This document shows, in pieces, positions 20,890-31,624 of a DNA stretch of 64,000 nt. The stretch is from Dendrolimus kikuchii (taxonomy: Eukaryota; Arthropoda; Insecta; Lepidoptera; Lasiocampidae), in assembly GCA_019925095.2 (NCBI GenBank), contig CM034390.1:2405501-2469500 (forward strand), written 5' to 3'. The first letter of the stretch is position 1, and every line of letters begins with the position of its first letter. Made by a program: the position numbers and the translations under genes. The notes under the pieces are model-generated. The model was given only the letters and a program-made list of their open reading frames with translations, made no database searches and had not been told where the DNA came from.

Positions 20890-21942
20890 AATATTTTCTT
20901 AAGTTTTCGCGACTTGTATACATAATAAAACTACGTTTTAACGGTTTTAAGCGCGGTAATTTTATTTGATTTTGGTTTTTCCGACGTTTCGGCCACTTTT
21001 CAGTGGCCGTGATCACGGAAGACAAAGATGTCAAGTGTCAACGAGTATTGTTAAAGTTTTATTTAGCCTACCGCCAACTTATTAATTTTAATTATTTAAT
21101 TTTTCATTTTGTTTATGGTTATTATTTAATCTATGGGAGCCTAATCTAATTTACTACCGCTTCGCAACATGTTATGGCTTGAAGAGAAGAAGCGGCGCAA
21201 GAAACTCTTCAGCAAACATGCCTAGCTCTAATAATTTTATATAATATTAAAATGGGTGGAAGGAAAAATAAAAGTAATTATCAGTCAAGTTGGTTTGTGT
21301 TCCGTTGTACGCAGAAAGAGCTCACAGTGTCTTGAGGTCTGGCAGCTGGTTTTTGCTGGGTTTGGGTCTTAATAGTTTTGATAATTGGATCCCAAACAGG
21401 TGGTACTTGCCAACCATCTTCTCTATTGAAATTTGGGTGTTTTTTGATTTCAATAGCCTCACGCATCATTCTAGGTATGAAACGATTCTCTTTCGCGAGG
21501 ATTTGTGGGTTATCGAATCTGATGTAGTGGTTGGGTTTATCCAGCGTGTGTTCACTGATCGCAGACTTCGTAGACCTTGTGTGTTTCATGTCAGCAATGT
21601 GTTCTTTTACTCGTGTTTTTATGCTCCTCTTTGTTTGCCCAATGTATGACAATCCACACTCACAATCAAGCTTGTAAACCCCTGCATCCTGGAGTGGGAT
21701 ATTGCATTTCACAGGTCTCAGAAATTGGGTAATCTTTTTCTGCGGCTTGAAATATGTTTTGATTGAAGCTCGCCTGAGGATGTGACCAATTCTGTCTGTG
21801 ACCCCCTTGATGTAGGGTAGGGTAGCAGGGCACCGCTCAACTGAATGTTGTGATCACGGCCACTGAAAAGTGGCCGAAACGTCGGAAAAACCAAAATCAA
21901 ATAAAATTACCGCGCTTAAAACCGTTAAAACGTAGTTTTATT
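20890..21942 (-). mobile_element. Penelope-like element with inverted termini and 14-bp target duplication
   Basis: AAGTTTATTTACAT at 20876-20889 and again at 21943-21956 brackets the element exactly. Both ends carry the same terminal block in opposite orientation ('gacgtttcggccacttttca' on the left, its reverse complement at about 21850-21890), so it is a 5'-truncated copy with an inverted 5' terminal piece. It carries one ORF, for the GIY-YIG domain. Confidence 0.85.
21281..21850 (-). pseudogene. Penelope-like retroelement GIY-YIG endonuclease, truncated ORF
   Basis: About 189 codons are open from the junction with the inverted terminus down to a stop at 21281. The frame holds the end of the linker after the reverse transcriptase (PYIKGVTDRIGHILRRAS), then DAGVYKLDCECGLSYIGQTK, the GIY-YIG core with its paired Cys. 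Next come the basic helix RSIKTRVKEHIADMKHTRS and the downstream Glu-bearing LAKENRFIPRMMREAIEI. In Penelope-like elements this nuclease makes the target nick used for priming. The reverse transcriptase itself is absent, so the copy cannot move on its own. It is nearly identical to 32610-33284, implying recent activity of the family. Confidence 0.8.
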
Positions 21943-22186
21943 AAGTTTATTTACATTTGACTAAAGTATGTAGGTGCCATTTTATTGGATAACTTTTTGC
22001 CATCGTGTAGGTAGGGACGTGATCGTAATAAGATATTACAAGTTCATACATACCATATGCAAAAAGACTTTTTCCCCAACCTATTACACAACATTTTGTT
22101 CAAAATCAACTCTTTCCCTTAGTTTGCCGTTTGACATTCCTTCACAGAAATTGATCCTTACAAACTACATCGGCTACAAAAGCTAG

Positions 22187-22210
22187 TTCTCTCTCTCTCT
22201 CTCTCTATGA
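22187..22210. repeat. CT-rich microsatellite
   Basis: A short run of CT dinucleotides (ctctctctctctctctct). Confidence 0.7.
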
Positions 22211-22329
22211 TATAAAATTCTAAACATGCCGTATCTGTACATTAAAGCTATTAAAAAAAACTGGAATAGACTATATAAACGACAGAGAACACAATGCATG
22301 TTTTTTTAGATTTCTTGTCTGTTTTCGGT

Positions 22330-22640
22330 TTGTCTGTTTGTTCGAGATTCAAGTAAAGATTACTGAGCCGATTTCGATGTGGTTTTCGCTGATCGGCAGC
22401 AATTAAAATTCTGCGCTACTTTTTAACCCGGGAGTTCCGCCGGAATTTTTCTGGGTATGATTTAAAATGGACAAATTTAAAAAAAGCCAATTCCAAAGTG
22501 ATTTTTTTACTGATCGATAGCAAATTTTATGTGACAAAAAGTGTATTATTTTTTATGCCGGAAACCCCGCGGGAATTTTCCCGGGAGCGGTTTATAGTTG
22601 TTCGGGTGCATAATAAAATATTTATTCCGGGAATCCATAT
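22330..22640 (-). repeat. Family K interspersed repeat
   Basis: It holds 'gattactgagccgatttcga' and 'cgggaattttcccgggagcg', matching the reverse of the copy at 62200-62600. It ends in a long AT tract. Confidence 0.5.
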
Positions 22641-22644
22641 CCTA

Positions 22645-22808
<164 letters not shown>

Positions 22809-23544
22809 CTAACTTTTGCTTGCAGCTTCGCTCGCGATACTTATACAGAAAAACATAATTAAGTTTTTATATAAGTAAAGTAGAGCTAGAGAGTTATTCA
22901 CCAAGGTTATATAAAACTCTAGTTAACACTTTAAGACGGAACCACCACAAATTTGTGGTCAAATACAGATAATTGAAACGAACGTTGCACTGATGCTTTC
23001 TCCCTCTAACTACGTAGAATTTGTATTAGAGTAAAAGAGACGATATAGTTCTCTTGGTTTTGGCTATAAAATTATCCTTATTGTTTCAGATAACATCATT
23101 ACAAGCCGAGTCAAGAACAATCTATGATGGCGTTGTGTAAAACCCATGAATACTTTAATGTTAAGAAACCGTAATTTTAGTGTTTAAGTTAATTATAATA
23201 TAGCTAAGTAATGTGTACACCCAAGCATTTAAGTTACGATAGACCATGGCTCGACCAGCAAGCGCACGGCAGGACCGCAGAACCACCAGGGAAAGGCCAG
23301 AGAACATCCACACGAAGGCATTGACTTAGGAAACAGTGCTGGGCATTCCAATTTAAAGTCTAAACTAAAACTGTAAGTGAAAGACAACAATGTCAAATTA
23401 AATGCCAATGTTTTAGCAAAAATATTTTTTTTAAATTTCGACGCAAATAATTACGTTTTAGATTTTTATAACGTTGTTGAGAGCTACGAGAGTTTTGTAA
23501 TAAATTGTTTTTAGTACTCGCGCCTTTTATTTAATTAAGAGCCG
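22809..23544. other. AT-rich non-coding stretch
   Basis: It has a short GC-richer block at 23240-23335 ('gctcgaccagcaagcgcacg') with a 27-codon frame of no recognised type. Nothing else was seen. Confidence 0.25.
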
Positions 23545-24415
23545 ATTCTCAATCATCGTACATGAGTAAAAAGTTGATTTGTTATATTTTTTAATCTGGT
23601 GAGGTTGTCATTTATTTGACTGACAACTTTTATCTGATGATTGAAAAATCGGCCCGTACATGAGTAAAACAGTTGATTTGTTACATTTTTTAATCTGGTG
23701 AGGTTGTCATTTATTTGACTGACAACTTTTATCTGATGATTGAAAAATCGGCCCGTACATGAGTAAAACAGTTGATTTGTTACATTTTTTAATCTGGTGA
23801 GGTTGTCATTTATTTGACTGACAACTTTTATCTGATGATTGAAAAATCGGCCCGTACATAAGTAAAAAAGATAATTTGTTAAATTTTTTAATCTGGTCAG
23901 GTTATAATTTATTTGACTGACAACTTTTATCTGATGGTTGAAAAATCGGCCCGTACATGAGTAAAACAGTTGATTTGTTACATTTTTTAATCTGGTGAGG
24001 TTGTAATTTATTTGACTGATAACTTTTATCTGATGATTGAAAAATCAGCCCGTACACGAGTAAAACAGTTGATTTGTTACCTTTTTTAATCTGATACAAA
24101 AGAGGATGGATGCAGAAGTTGTGGAAGGCCACGACACACCTTCCATGATCAAATTGATCGTGTACTAGCAGAAGGTGATGTCAGGAGCCTTACGAACAGA
24201 CGAGCGTGCATGACAAGAGTTATGTCTGTATGTGTGTATGTTTAATCTGATGAGGTTATAATTTATTTGACTGACAACTTTTACCTGATGATTGAAAAAT
24301 CAGCCCGTCACATGAGTTAATCAGTTGATTTGTTACATTTTTTAATGTGGTCAGGTTTAAATTTATTTGACTGACAACTTTTATCTGATGATTGAAAAAT
24401 TGGCCGTAACAGAAT
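23545..24415. repeat. 99-bp tandem array with an inserted LINE fragment
   Basis: Units beginning 'cccgtacatgagtaaaacag' start at 23653, 23752, 23851, 23950 and 24049, exactly 99 bases apart, with partial or diverged units before and after. Each unit ends 'tgatgattgaaaaatcgg'. The array's left edge, 'gagccgattctcaatcatc', is the imperfect inverse of that end, so the array probably arose from an element with inverted ends. Confidence 0.9.
24103..24232 (+). mobile_element. LINE-B fragment inside the 99-bp array
   Basis: The text 'gaggatggatgcagaagttg' to 'catgacaagagttatgtctg' is LINE-B sequence. The last ORF part is missing and the tail is a degenerate TGTATG run. It interrupts one monomer. 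Confidence 0.75.
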
Positions 24416-24738
24416 TTGGATTAACGGGCTACCTTGGTATATGGAGCTATTTGCATCTTGCAGTTCCATTAATACATTTTTGAAGATATAAGCTGACAGA
24501 ATTAACTTGTGACAAATCAGTATACGAACTATATTAGAATTATTACAATGACTTTATAAACTGATATAATAAAAGAAATCTTAACTCAGATATATTGTAC
24601 TCTACTTTTAGTATCTAGTCCCTCTGTATTCGAAGACAACTGGTGAATTGCAACACCACCGGCCCGCGGCATCCATGAGAACATAACCGCAGCAGTGCAT
24701 CTTTACCGTTGAAACGACGTCTTTATGAGGATAAAAAG
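24416..24738. other. Non-coding spacer
   Basis: No repeat or gene was recognised. Confidence 0.25.
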
Positions 24739-24739
24739 T

Positions 24740-24935
24740 AAAATTCAAAATTCAAAAGTTTTTATTCAAAATAAGTTCTACTGGAGAAAACTTTTTGAAG
24801 GTCAAGTCAAAATTTAAATCTACTTCCTATTCTATGTACAGCGCTTCGCAATGTGTTATTGTTGTTCAAAGGAGAAGAAGCGGCAAGAAACTCCCCAGCA
24901 ACACGTTTAGCCAAAAAAGAGTTATCTACAAACTC
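24740..24935 (+). repeat. Interspersed repeat, family F
   Basis: It carries 'aaaattcaaaagtttttatt' and 'gagaagaagcggcaagaaac'. The reverse copy at 25840-26090 and a fragment at 29285-29420 share this text. Confidence 0.55.
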
Positions 24936-25059
24936 TTATCCCCTATTTCAACCCGATCTAGTTTTATTTATATATCCCCGTCTATCTCTCTGTAAACTAC
25001 ATAAACGACCAAAACTACGGTCCATTAGTTCTTCCGTAAAAGCATAACAAACACAAAGA

Positions 25060-25250
25060 CAAATATATTTTTATCCCGGAAACTATCCCAATATTCGAGA
25101 TAAAAAGTATCTCATATTCATCCTCGACAACGAAAATATATATAAACTAAGTTTCAGCCAAATCGGTCCAGTAGTTTTTCCGTGAAAACGGAACAGAGAG
25201 ACGGACGGACAGATAGATAGACAGACAGAGCTACTTTCGCATTTCGCTCC
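25060..25250 (-). repeat. Family N interspersed repeat
   Basis: It is the reverse complement of the element at 881-1185 ('ccaaatcggtccagtagttt'). Confidence 0.55.
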
Positions 25251-25665
25251 TTTTTTTTAACACATAGAAGTTGTATTAGTAGTATTCGAAGTTCGTCCGG
25301 GATATAAACTAACACTATCAGCGCGTTCCACTACTAGCTCACAACGCCCGAAATGCTCTATTAGCCGTTCCATAAGGCGACCGCGGTCGTTATTGTCGTG
25401 GCGAAAACTCCAATAATGAAGTCATCATTTTCGACCACACAACGCTCACAACCTCTGTCGAGAGGTGGGTCGAACAACCGCTCCACTTGGGTTTACGATT
25501 GTAACGCCGGCAAGCAAGTGGAAGGAGAAAAATCGCGGTTGTGAACGTGGTCGTTGTGAGTTCCTAATGGAACATTCGACATTATTTTTCTTTTCTTTTA
25601 TTGTCTTGGTCTTATTGAGTATGCATTGTTTGCTACAACTCCATTAATTCTTCAAAAAGTAATTC
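25251..25665. other. Non-coding stretch, GC-richer
   Basis: Several short inverted words ('aaggcgaccgcggtcgtt') suggest a degraded foldback element. No gene was called. Confidence 0.25.
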
Positions 25666-25667
25666 TG

Positions 25668-25825
25668 TAACATACATACATACATAACTTCACGCCAGTT
25701 CCCTTGCGGGGTAGGCACGAACAACAGAGCGCCATTTAGGCTTATTCTTACACACCTCACTTGCTTCTTTGACATTCATAACTCTTGTCATGCTCGCTCG
25801 TCTGTTCTTAAGGCTCCTGACATCT
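25668..25825 (-). mobile_element. LINE-B 3' end, short copy
   Basis: It runs from the (acat)n tail to the codons for DVRSLKNRRA. It is joined directly to unrelated AT-rich sequence at 25825. Confidence 0.75.
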
Positions 25826-25839
25826 GTAACATACTTCTG

Positions 25840-26090
25840 TACAAAACTTATAAAAAAAAAGGATTTGAGATATAAATAGAATATAAAATATAAACAAAAA
25901 CAATATTTAGCTAGGACGTGTTGCTGGGGAGTTTCTTGCCGCTTCTTCTCCTTTACAGCATCAACACGTTGCGAAGCGTTGTACATAGAATAGGAAGTAA
26001 AAATTAAATTTTAAGTTACATGTATGACCTTCAAAAGTGTTCTCCAGTGGAACTTATTTTAAATAAAAACTTTTGAATTTGAATTTGAAC
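25840..26090 (-). repeat. Family F interspersed repeat
   Basis: This is a reverse copy of 24740-24935, extended at the 'aaataaaaacttttgaattt' end. Confidence 0.5.
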
Positions 26091-27205
26091 TTAGCCTATA
26101 TGGAGCTTCATATAAATCCGTTCAGTAGTTTTTTTTTAATTTGCTGGTCAGAATTCCCCTTATTTTAGGCATTTTCAAATTCATCGTTGTCAAATTAACA
26201 CCCCCTACATATTATAGATGTGGCATCGCCATCCCGTTGGCATGATTGGTATGTCTTGAAATAACATGATCAACACACAGCAAACGTTGAATGTTGTGAA
26301 TTCAGTAAATACAGTTAGCTAGGTGGGATGCCACCGCAAGCAAAAATACTTCAAGATTGGCTTACATCCAAAACGATGGAGTAGTATTCGATGAACGGGG
26401 GTAGGCACAGCCCTATCCATTGAACGCCTGCTTTACATCGATGACGCATTGATTGCATTAATGTTTGTTTTGTATTAAGGAAACTAATTCGAGTTTATTG
26501 AAGCTAATTAATTGGTTATACGAGAATATTCAATTTGATTTTAACCAGTCCTGAGTCATCAAGTTAGAATTTATAACAAATCGAAGCATCGATAGGGGTT
26601 TAGTTTTTCAGTGCGGCAAAGAATTCTTTTTTTTTTAATATGACTTCGCACGGTTTTAATTAACTAGCCAGTGATAAGCAATTATGAATATAATTGTCAA
26701 AGAAATTATACGTCACCTAATCTCAGCCACATTGTAGGTGTACGATTGACGTCAAATGAGGGAGTTCTTTTGGCTTTATTAACTCTAAAGGGCGTATTTC
26801 AGTAAGTAGTTAAGTAAATACTTTTAAAACAAAATAACAATTCTTACTCCGAAACAATTACATATTGTTCATTTTTATCCAATATTACATATCTTTAGGT
26901 CTTCAAGCTATCTTGGCAAACGCCCGTGTGTCGGTTTGTCTTTGTATACGACTGATACAACTAGGTCTAATGTTTGCCTCGAAACCCTAAAAATTAATGG
27001 CAATAAAACACAAACTCTATTCATTACGAATATATTTAATTATTTAAAATTAATAAATCATCACATATATTTCATAAGAAACCAATATTTACCAATATTG
27101 AACAAAACGTTCGAAATGCATGAGTCTATATAAAAAAATAAAAGCACATATTACTAAAGATTACAATAAAATAGTCCAAAATTATTGAAATCAAGAAACA
27201 AAAGG
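26091..27205. other. Repeat-poor region downstream of the channel gene
   Basis: No clear repeat is present. A 65-codon plus-strand frame at 26936-27133 is AT-rich and unsupported. The stretch probably holds the 3' flank of the minus-strand gene. Confidence 0.3.
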
Positions 27206-27211
27206 TTTATT
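27206..27211 (-). terminator. Candidate poly(A) signal of the channel gene
   Basis: AATAAA on the minus strand, six bases after the stop codon at 27217-27219. That is unusually close, so a more distal variant signal may be used instead. Confidence 0.4.
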
Positions 27212-27216
27212 CAGAA

Positions 27217-28452
27217 TTATTTTGGTTTGGATTTCTTTTTGGAAGACGAGGTTCCATTGCTTTTTAAACCTTGAGGCGACAAAGATTGAGAATTATGATT
27301 TTCTTTTCCGTTTGCATTATTTTCAGGGTTTTCTTGAACCTCAATCAAATCGCTATCCATAGTTCTAAGGTTACGTTCTGCTATGCTATCTGCTACTCCC
27401 TCTACAGGCGATTCATCTAAAATCATACTTTTAACACGTGTTTTCACTTTGTCTTCTTTGTTTTCTTGATTTTCATCTTCTTCGTACCGTACATGGACGA
27501 AACGCCTGTTCAATTTCGCCGTCGATGTGGCTTGATCTTCGACTGTTCCTTCTTTCTTCTTCTCGTAAGAAACCAAAGCCATAGATTCATCTCTTTCTGC
27601 GTCACTCTTAATATCTTCAGCCTGCGTATCTACATGTATTATATCTTTGGACTGTGACATATCCACCGTTACCACGTGTTCTTCCATTTCTTCGTCCTTG
27701 ATACTTTCTGCACTACTTTTATCATTTACTTCATCAGATTTGTATTGGTCTTTGTATTTTTCCTTCTTACTGAGTTGTATTGTAAGTGCTTTGGTAGCTT
27801 GTTCATCTTCTGCTAATTGCAAGGTATCTACTTCAGATGATTCGTGCCTCGGCAACTCAGTAATAGTAGGACTCGAGTCATCACTAATTAACTCATTAGC
27901 TTTAATTGCAACTTCATCGGTAAGTTCTGACATTGTTTGTTCCATTTCTGATACAAGTTTTGATTCAGGAGTTGCTTCGTTGTAATTTGATGAAATTGTT
28001 GCTGATTGAGTTGGGATAGAAGATTGTTCCTGAAATATCCTTGCCTCGTCATCACTTTTCCTTGCTTTACTCCCTAAGCTAATATTTTCAGTTACTCTAC
28101 TATCTAATGACCAATTGTTGACCTGTGATGGCACTGTTGCTTGGTCAGCTGGGTTTGCTCCTGGAGACAAATTAAATAGCGGCAGATATGGACCTGATTG
28201 ACTGCTTCTATCCATACTAGATAGCTTTCTTCTACCTTTTGGCGGTTTATGTTCGGGTCCGTAAAGATTCCCAACGCTGGGTCTGCTATTATCTGTGCCT
28301 GGGCCGGACATGTGTTTATATATGGTTTCTCTACTGATCGGGAAATGTTTCAAGAGGTAAATCCAGTCGTCCAGCCGGAGAGTTAGAACTTGTGATTTTA
28401 TTTTTGTGCGGTAGGAATGATTGTAAGGCAAGTTGTGGACTAATCCTTGCAT
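27217..28452 (-). CDS. CNG-like channel, last exon: end of second CNBD and C-terminal tail
   Basis: A CAG acceptor precedes 28452 and reading begins in phase 0 with MQGLVHNLP. The first 45 or so residues complete the cyclic-nucleotide-binding fold, with SYRTKIKSQVLTLRLDDWIY (last beta strands) and LKHFPISRETIYKHM (C helix). The Arg of SYRTK occupies the place of the conserved phosphate-binding Arg. The remaining 350 or so residues form a hydrophilic, low-complexity tail rich in Ser, Glu, Asp and Lys, ending SSSKKKSKPK. The tail has no recognised domain and is probably disordered, with coiled-coil-like stretches. The 411-codon open frame, the acceptor and phase agreement with the upstream exon make this the best-supported coding exon in the window. 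Confidence 0.88.
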   Translation of the reverse strand: MQGLVHNLPYNHSYRTKIKSQVLTLRLDDWIYLLKHFPISRETIYKHMSGPGTDNSRPSVGNLYGPEHKPPKGRRKLSSMDRSSQSGPYLPLFNLSPGANPADQATVPSQVNNWSLDSRVTENISLGSKARKSDDEARIFQEQSSIPTQSATISSNYNEATPESKLVSEMEQTMSELTDEVAIKANELISDDSSPTITELPRHESSEVDTLQLAEDEQATKALTIQLSKKEKYKDQYKSDEVNDKSSAESIKDEEMEEHVVTVDMSQSKDIIHVDTQAEDIKSDAERDESMALVSYEKKKEGTVEDQATSTAKLNRRFVHVRYEEDENQENKEDKVKTRVKSMILDESPVEGVADSIAERNLRTMDSDLIEVQENPENNANGKENHNSQSLSPQGLKSNGTSSSKKKSKPK

Positions 28453-28810
28453 CTGTCATTCAAAACACGATATTGTTAATATAATTGAAATTTAAGTTGA
28501 ATTAAAAAACTTGTTAATAAATCTATTATTTGCAAGCAAACTTGATAACTTCACGTTAAATTTTCTAATGTGTTAGCTTTATTTCAACCCGGAAAATAAC
28601 ATTTGCATTATATGCAGGTAGTTTGTTACCGATTCGAATGTACTTATACTGTTATTAGTTTTTGTTTCTTTTATACACAAGAACTTATAATACTATAAGT
28701 TATTTTTTTTTATTAGGTGGGTAGGTAGAGTAGGTATAGCAGACCGGCTGACGGCCCCTTCTTGCTGGAAAGTGATCACAGTCGCCTATAGACATTTGCA
28801 ACTCAAGAGA

Positions 28811-29125
28811 TTTTTTTTTTTATTGCTGGGGATCAGCAGAAAGGCAGACGGCCTACTTGATGGAAAGCGGTTACCATCGCCTATGGACATTTGCAACACC
28901 AAAGTTGCTACAAATGCGCTGCTGCTCTCTTAAGGGAAACTGAAACCTGGTCACTAATGCCGGAACACAATTCAAGGTTGTTATGGCGACATACTTCAGA
29001 CCAGCGGTGGTAGCCATCCAGTCGGGCAAATGCCCTACCACCTGGCTGTGGGTTGTTAAGTCGCCTCTTACGACAGGCCACCCGGCCGCAGGAAATTGTA
29101 TTCTTTCTCCGTTCCTGCACGGATA
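28811..29125 (-). mobile_element. Family A retroposon, full length
   Basis: A minus-strand copy with an intact sense frame (28908-29130 region). It abuts a second, older and degraded copy on its left (28725-28805). Confidence 0.8.
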
Positions 29126-29689
29126 ACAGGGATACTGTCAATATGCTGTCGGTGTCAAAGGGGGAGTGGAACTTGGCCACCGATGGCAGAACACAGCAAA
29201 GCACTAGTAAATAAATTGTCTTATTTCAATTTCTTTGAAAATGAATTATGTAATTTTAATTATATCAAAAAATGTAATTAGTGTTCTAGCTATACGTGTT
29301 GCAGGAGAATTTCAGCTTTTTCAACAACAACGCGTTCCAAAGCGGTGTTTAGAATAGGTAGAGTAGATTCAGTTTTTAATTTCAATGTATGAACTGCAAA
29401 ACATGTTCTTCAATGAAACTCATCTATATATATATAAAACAAAGTCGTGTTTGTTACACCTATAACTCAATAACGGCTAGACCAATTCTTATGATTTTTG
29501 TGCTTTTGGAATTGTCTTCGTCCGGAATAGGATAAATAATAAGTATTAAAATATGATATTCATCAATAAAAAAATATATATTATTAAAAAAACATCAGTC
29601 TAACCATTCATTTGTTATGATCTTTCCCGGCCGATTTCGGCAATGGGGATTGCATTTAAACTCATTTTCATTTGTTTGATTTGGGTGAA

Positions 29690-29932
29690 TTATTTTTTTG
29701 TTTGTTCAAGTGGGTCCAGAGATGGTTTAGATTCGCGATTGGACCCGGTAGGTGGCGCCGTTGAACAACTCTAACGGTGGGACCGATATTGATGATTTTT
29801 TTTATTATTTAAGTAGATTGGTGAATGGTTTAGATTAATAATTAATCCATGTTAATGGCGCTGGAATCAGTTTCTAGATTTTTAGTTTTTAAGGGCAAGA
29901 CAACGTCTGCCGGATACAGCTAGTTTTAAATA
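29690..29932 (+). mobile_element. Helitron-like element, family M
   Basis: It holds 'gattggacccggtaggtggc' and ends 'aacgtctgccggatacagct' followed by AGTT. The better copies end in CTAGT, the terminal signature of Helitrons. Related copies are at 45515-45735 (reverse) and 46150-46272. Confidence 0.5.
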
Positions 29933-30212
29933 AAAACTGACTTGATAACATTATTACAATGTTATCAGAGTCCCAAATTAATTCACAACACAACACTTAA
30001 TTAATAAGCCAAATACTAGGGCATTACAACTGCGTCAGTATAATTATTATCAATGTTTCTACTCCACGGCGTCAAAGGGACATGCATACCGAAATGACTT
30101 CAACTATGGACTCTGCCACCGGGCCGCGAGGCGGCAGAAAACAAACAAACTCATGCATCTAACTGGGTGTGCAGTTGCATCCATCTACGTAGCAGTGGCG
30201 AGTCCGATCAAT

Positions 30213-30450
30213 CTACAAAAAGACTGAGCATGCGGTTGGTGTGTCGCAAACGCGGGCCCGTAGGGATGCGTATATCTTTCTAATGATGGCCGCAAAGCCA
30301 TCGATTCGCGCTTCTTTGATCATCCCTGACGCACTGCATCGCCACGGCAGCCCCAACAACACCCTCAGCTCATTATTATACTGGACACGTAGGTCACTAT
30401 ATTCCCGCTGCGTATGACTGGCCCACAGGCTGCACTGCTCCAGAAGGACT
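30213..30450 (-). mobile_element. LINE fragment, different family (ORF2 C-terminus)
   Basis: The minus strand encodes QREYSDLRVQYNNELRVLLG, then LPWRCSASGMIKEARIDGF, then AAIIRKIYASLRARVCDTP, ending in TAG at 30213-30215. The YNN.LRvLlglP..cSASGMf.eAR block is a known C-terminal signature of Jockey/R1-group non-LTR polymerases. It begins within about 40 bases of the splice donor of the 30488-30618 exon. Confidence 0.7.
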
Positions 30451-30487
30451 GGCAGTATGCTCGGAAAAGCTCGGAAATTATACTAAC

Positions 30488-30618
30488 AACGCCAAAATAC
30501 GAGCCGGCGGGGTAAGTCCTGGGAGCGCTTTCTCCATCATCTGTCGATTCCTGAACTCGACCGGTATGGACGAAATACATCGAATCTGTTATGTCACTCT
30601 GCTTTACCACGTACATAT
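30488..30618 (-). CDS. CNG-like channel, exon for the core of the second CNBD
   Basis: A TAG acceptor precedes 30618. The first two bases complete a split codon, then 43 codons follow to the donor GTT|GTTAGT at 30487. The peptide contains MYVVKQSDITDSMYFVHTGR, the classic beta-roll with the 'd..ym.fv..G.v' turn, and ends YPAGSYFGV, where the phosphate-binding cassette starts. In most CNBDs the residue after FG is Glu, which contacts the ribose 2'-OH. Here it is Val. It joins in phase 0 to the last exon. The preceding exon should supply the A helix and beta 1 (about 35 residues) and was not found. Confidence 0.85.
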
Positions 30619-30695
30619 CTATAATTTAAAAAGTTACCATATAAAATCCCTCACAAGGGAGAAGTATGTTTAATATTTGGCAACACTAAATTGTA

Positions 30696-30962
30696 AAACT
30701 ATTGACTAAACAGATATACAATGCAAAAGTGGATGGATGCAGAAGTCGTGGAAGGCCACGACCCACCTTCCATGATCAAATTGATCGTGTACTAGCAGAA
30801 GGTGATGTCAGGAGCCTTAAGAACAGACGAGCTTGCATGACAAGAGTTATGAATGTCAAAGAGGCAAGTGAGGTGTGTAAGAATAAGCCTAAATGGCACT
30901 CTGTTGTTCGTGCCTACCCCGCAAGGGTACTGGCGTGAAGTTATGTATGTATGTATGTATGT
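30696..30962 (+). mobile_element. LINE-B 3' end
   Basis: The open frame from MTKQIYNAKVDGCRSRGRPR to the stop at 30936-30938 is intact. Five ATGT units follow. Confidence 0.8.
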
Positions 30963-31084
30963 ACTCAATTGTAACTTTCCTTTCCATTGTGCATTTTATA
31001 CGAACCATATCCATAGTAATTTGTGATACGTACTAAAATTAATCTCTACATATCTAGTGTAATAACACATTCAACTTGTATCAA

Positions 31085-31294
31085 ATATAATAAACTAGCT
31101 GTGTCCGCGACGTCGTCCGCGTGGAATTTGCTTTCAAAACCCTTCGATTTTGAAACATTCTTCATTGGTGCTCCGCTTCTAATGATCTTAGCGTGATGAT
31201 ATATAGCCTATAGCCTTCCTCGATAAATGGGCTATCCAAGACTGAAAGAATTTTTCAAATCAGACCAGTAGTTCCTGAGATTAGCGCGTTTAAT
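31085..31294 (-). mobile_element. Helitron-like element, family J
   Basis: Read on the minus strand it ends 'gtcgcggacacagctagt', with a CGCG...CGCG hairpin just before CTAGT, as expected at a Helitron 3' end. It carries 'tttgaaaaattctttcagtc' internally. Other copies are at 34112-34256 and 47946-48196. Confidence 0.55.
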
Positions 31295-31624
31295 CAAACA
31301 ATATTACGTTTTAACGGTTTTAAGCGCGGTAATTTTATTTGATTTTGGTTTTTTCCGACGTTTCGGCCACTTTTCAGTGGCCGTGATCACGGAAGACGAA
31401 GATGTCAAGTGTCAACGAGTATTGTTAAAGTTTTATTTAGCCTACCGCCAACTTATTAATTTTAATAATTAAATTTTTAATTTTGTTTATGGTTATTATT
31501 TAATCTATGGGAGCCTAATCTAATTTACTACCGCTTCGCAACATGTTATGGCTTGAAGAGAAGAAGCGGCGCAAGAAACTCTTCAGCAAACATGCCTAGC
31601 TCTAATAATTTTATATAATATTAA

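Larger units (their letters stand above)
20820..22083. mobile_element. Mariner-family relic split by a Penelope-like element
   Basis: The outer ends are AGGTTGGGGAAAAAGT (left) and its reverse complement on the right (22066-22083). Removing the nested element leaves about 200 bases, including 'aactttttgccatcgtgtag', as in the 5' region of mariner-type elements. It is non-autonomous or decayed. The flanking TA is present on the left and altered on the right. Confidence 0.65.
28453..30487. other. Last intron of the channel gene, repeat-filled
   Basis: It contains family A at 28811-29125 (and an older scrap at 28725-28805), a family F scrap at 29285-29420, a Helitron-like piece at 29690-29930 and a LINE fragment at 30213-30450. 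No further exon is evident. Confidence 0.6.

Noticed and set aside
23545..24415. CRISPR-like array
   Set aside because: The units are contiguous 99-bp tandem repeats without unique spacers, in a eukaryotic genome.
27647..27985. 112-codon plus-strand frame opposite the channel's last exon
   Set aside because: It mirrors the Ser/Glu-rich coding strand and has no splice or motif support.
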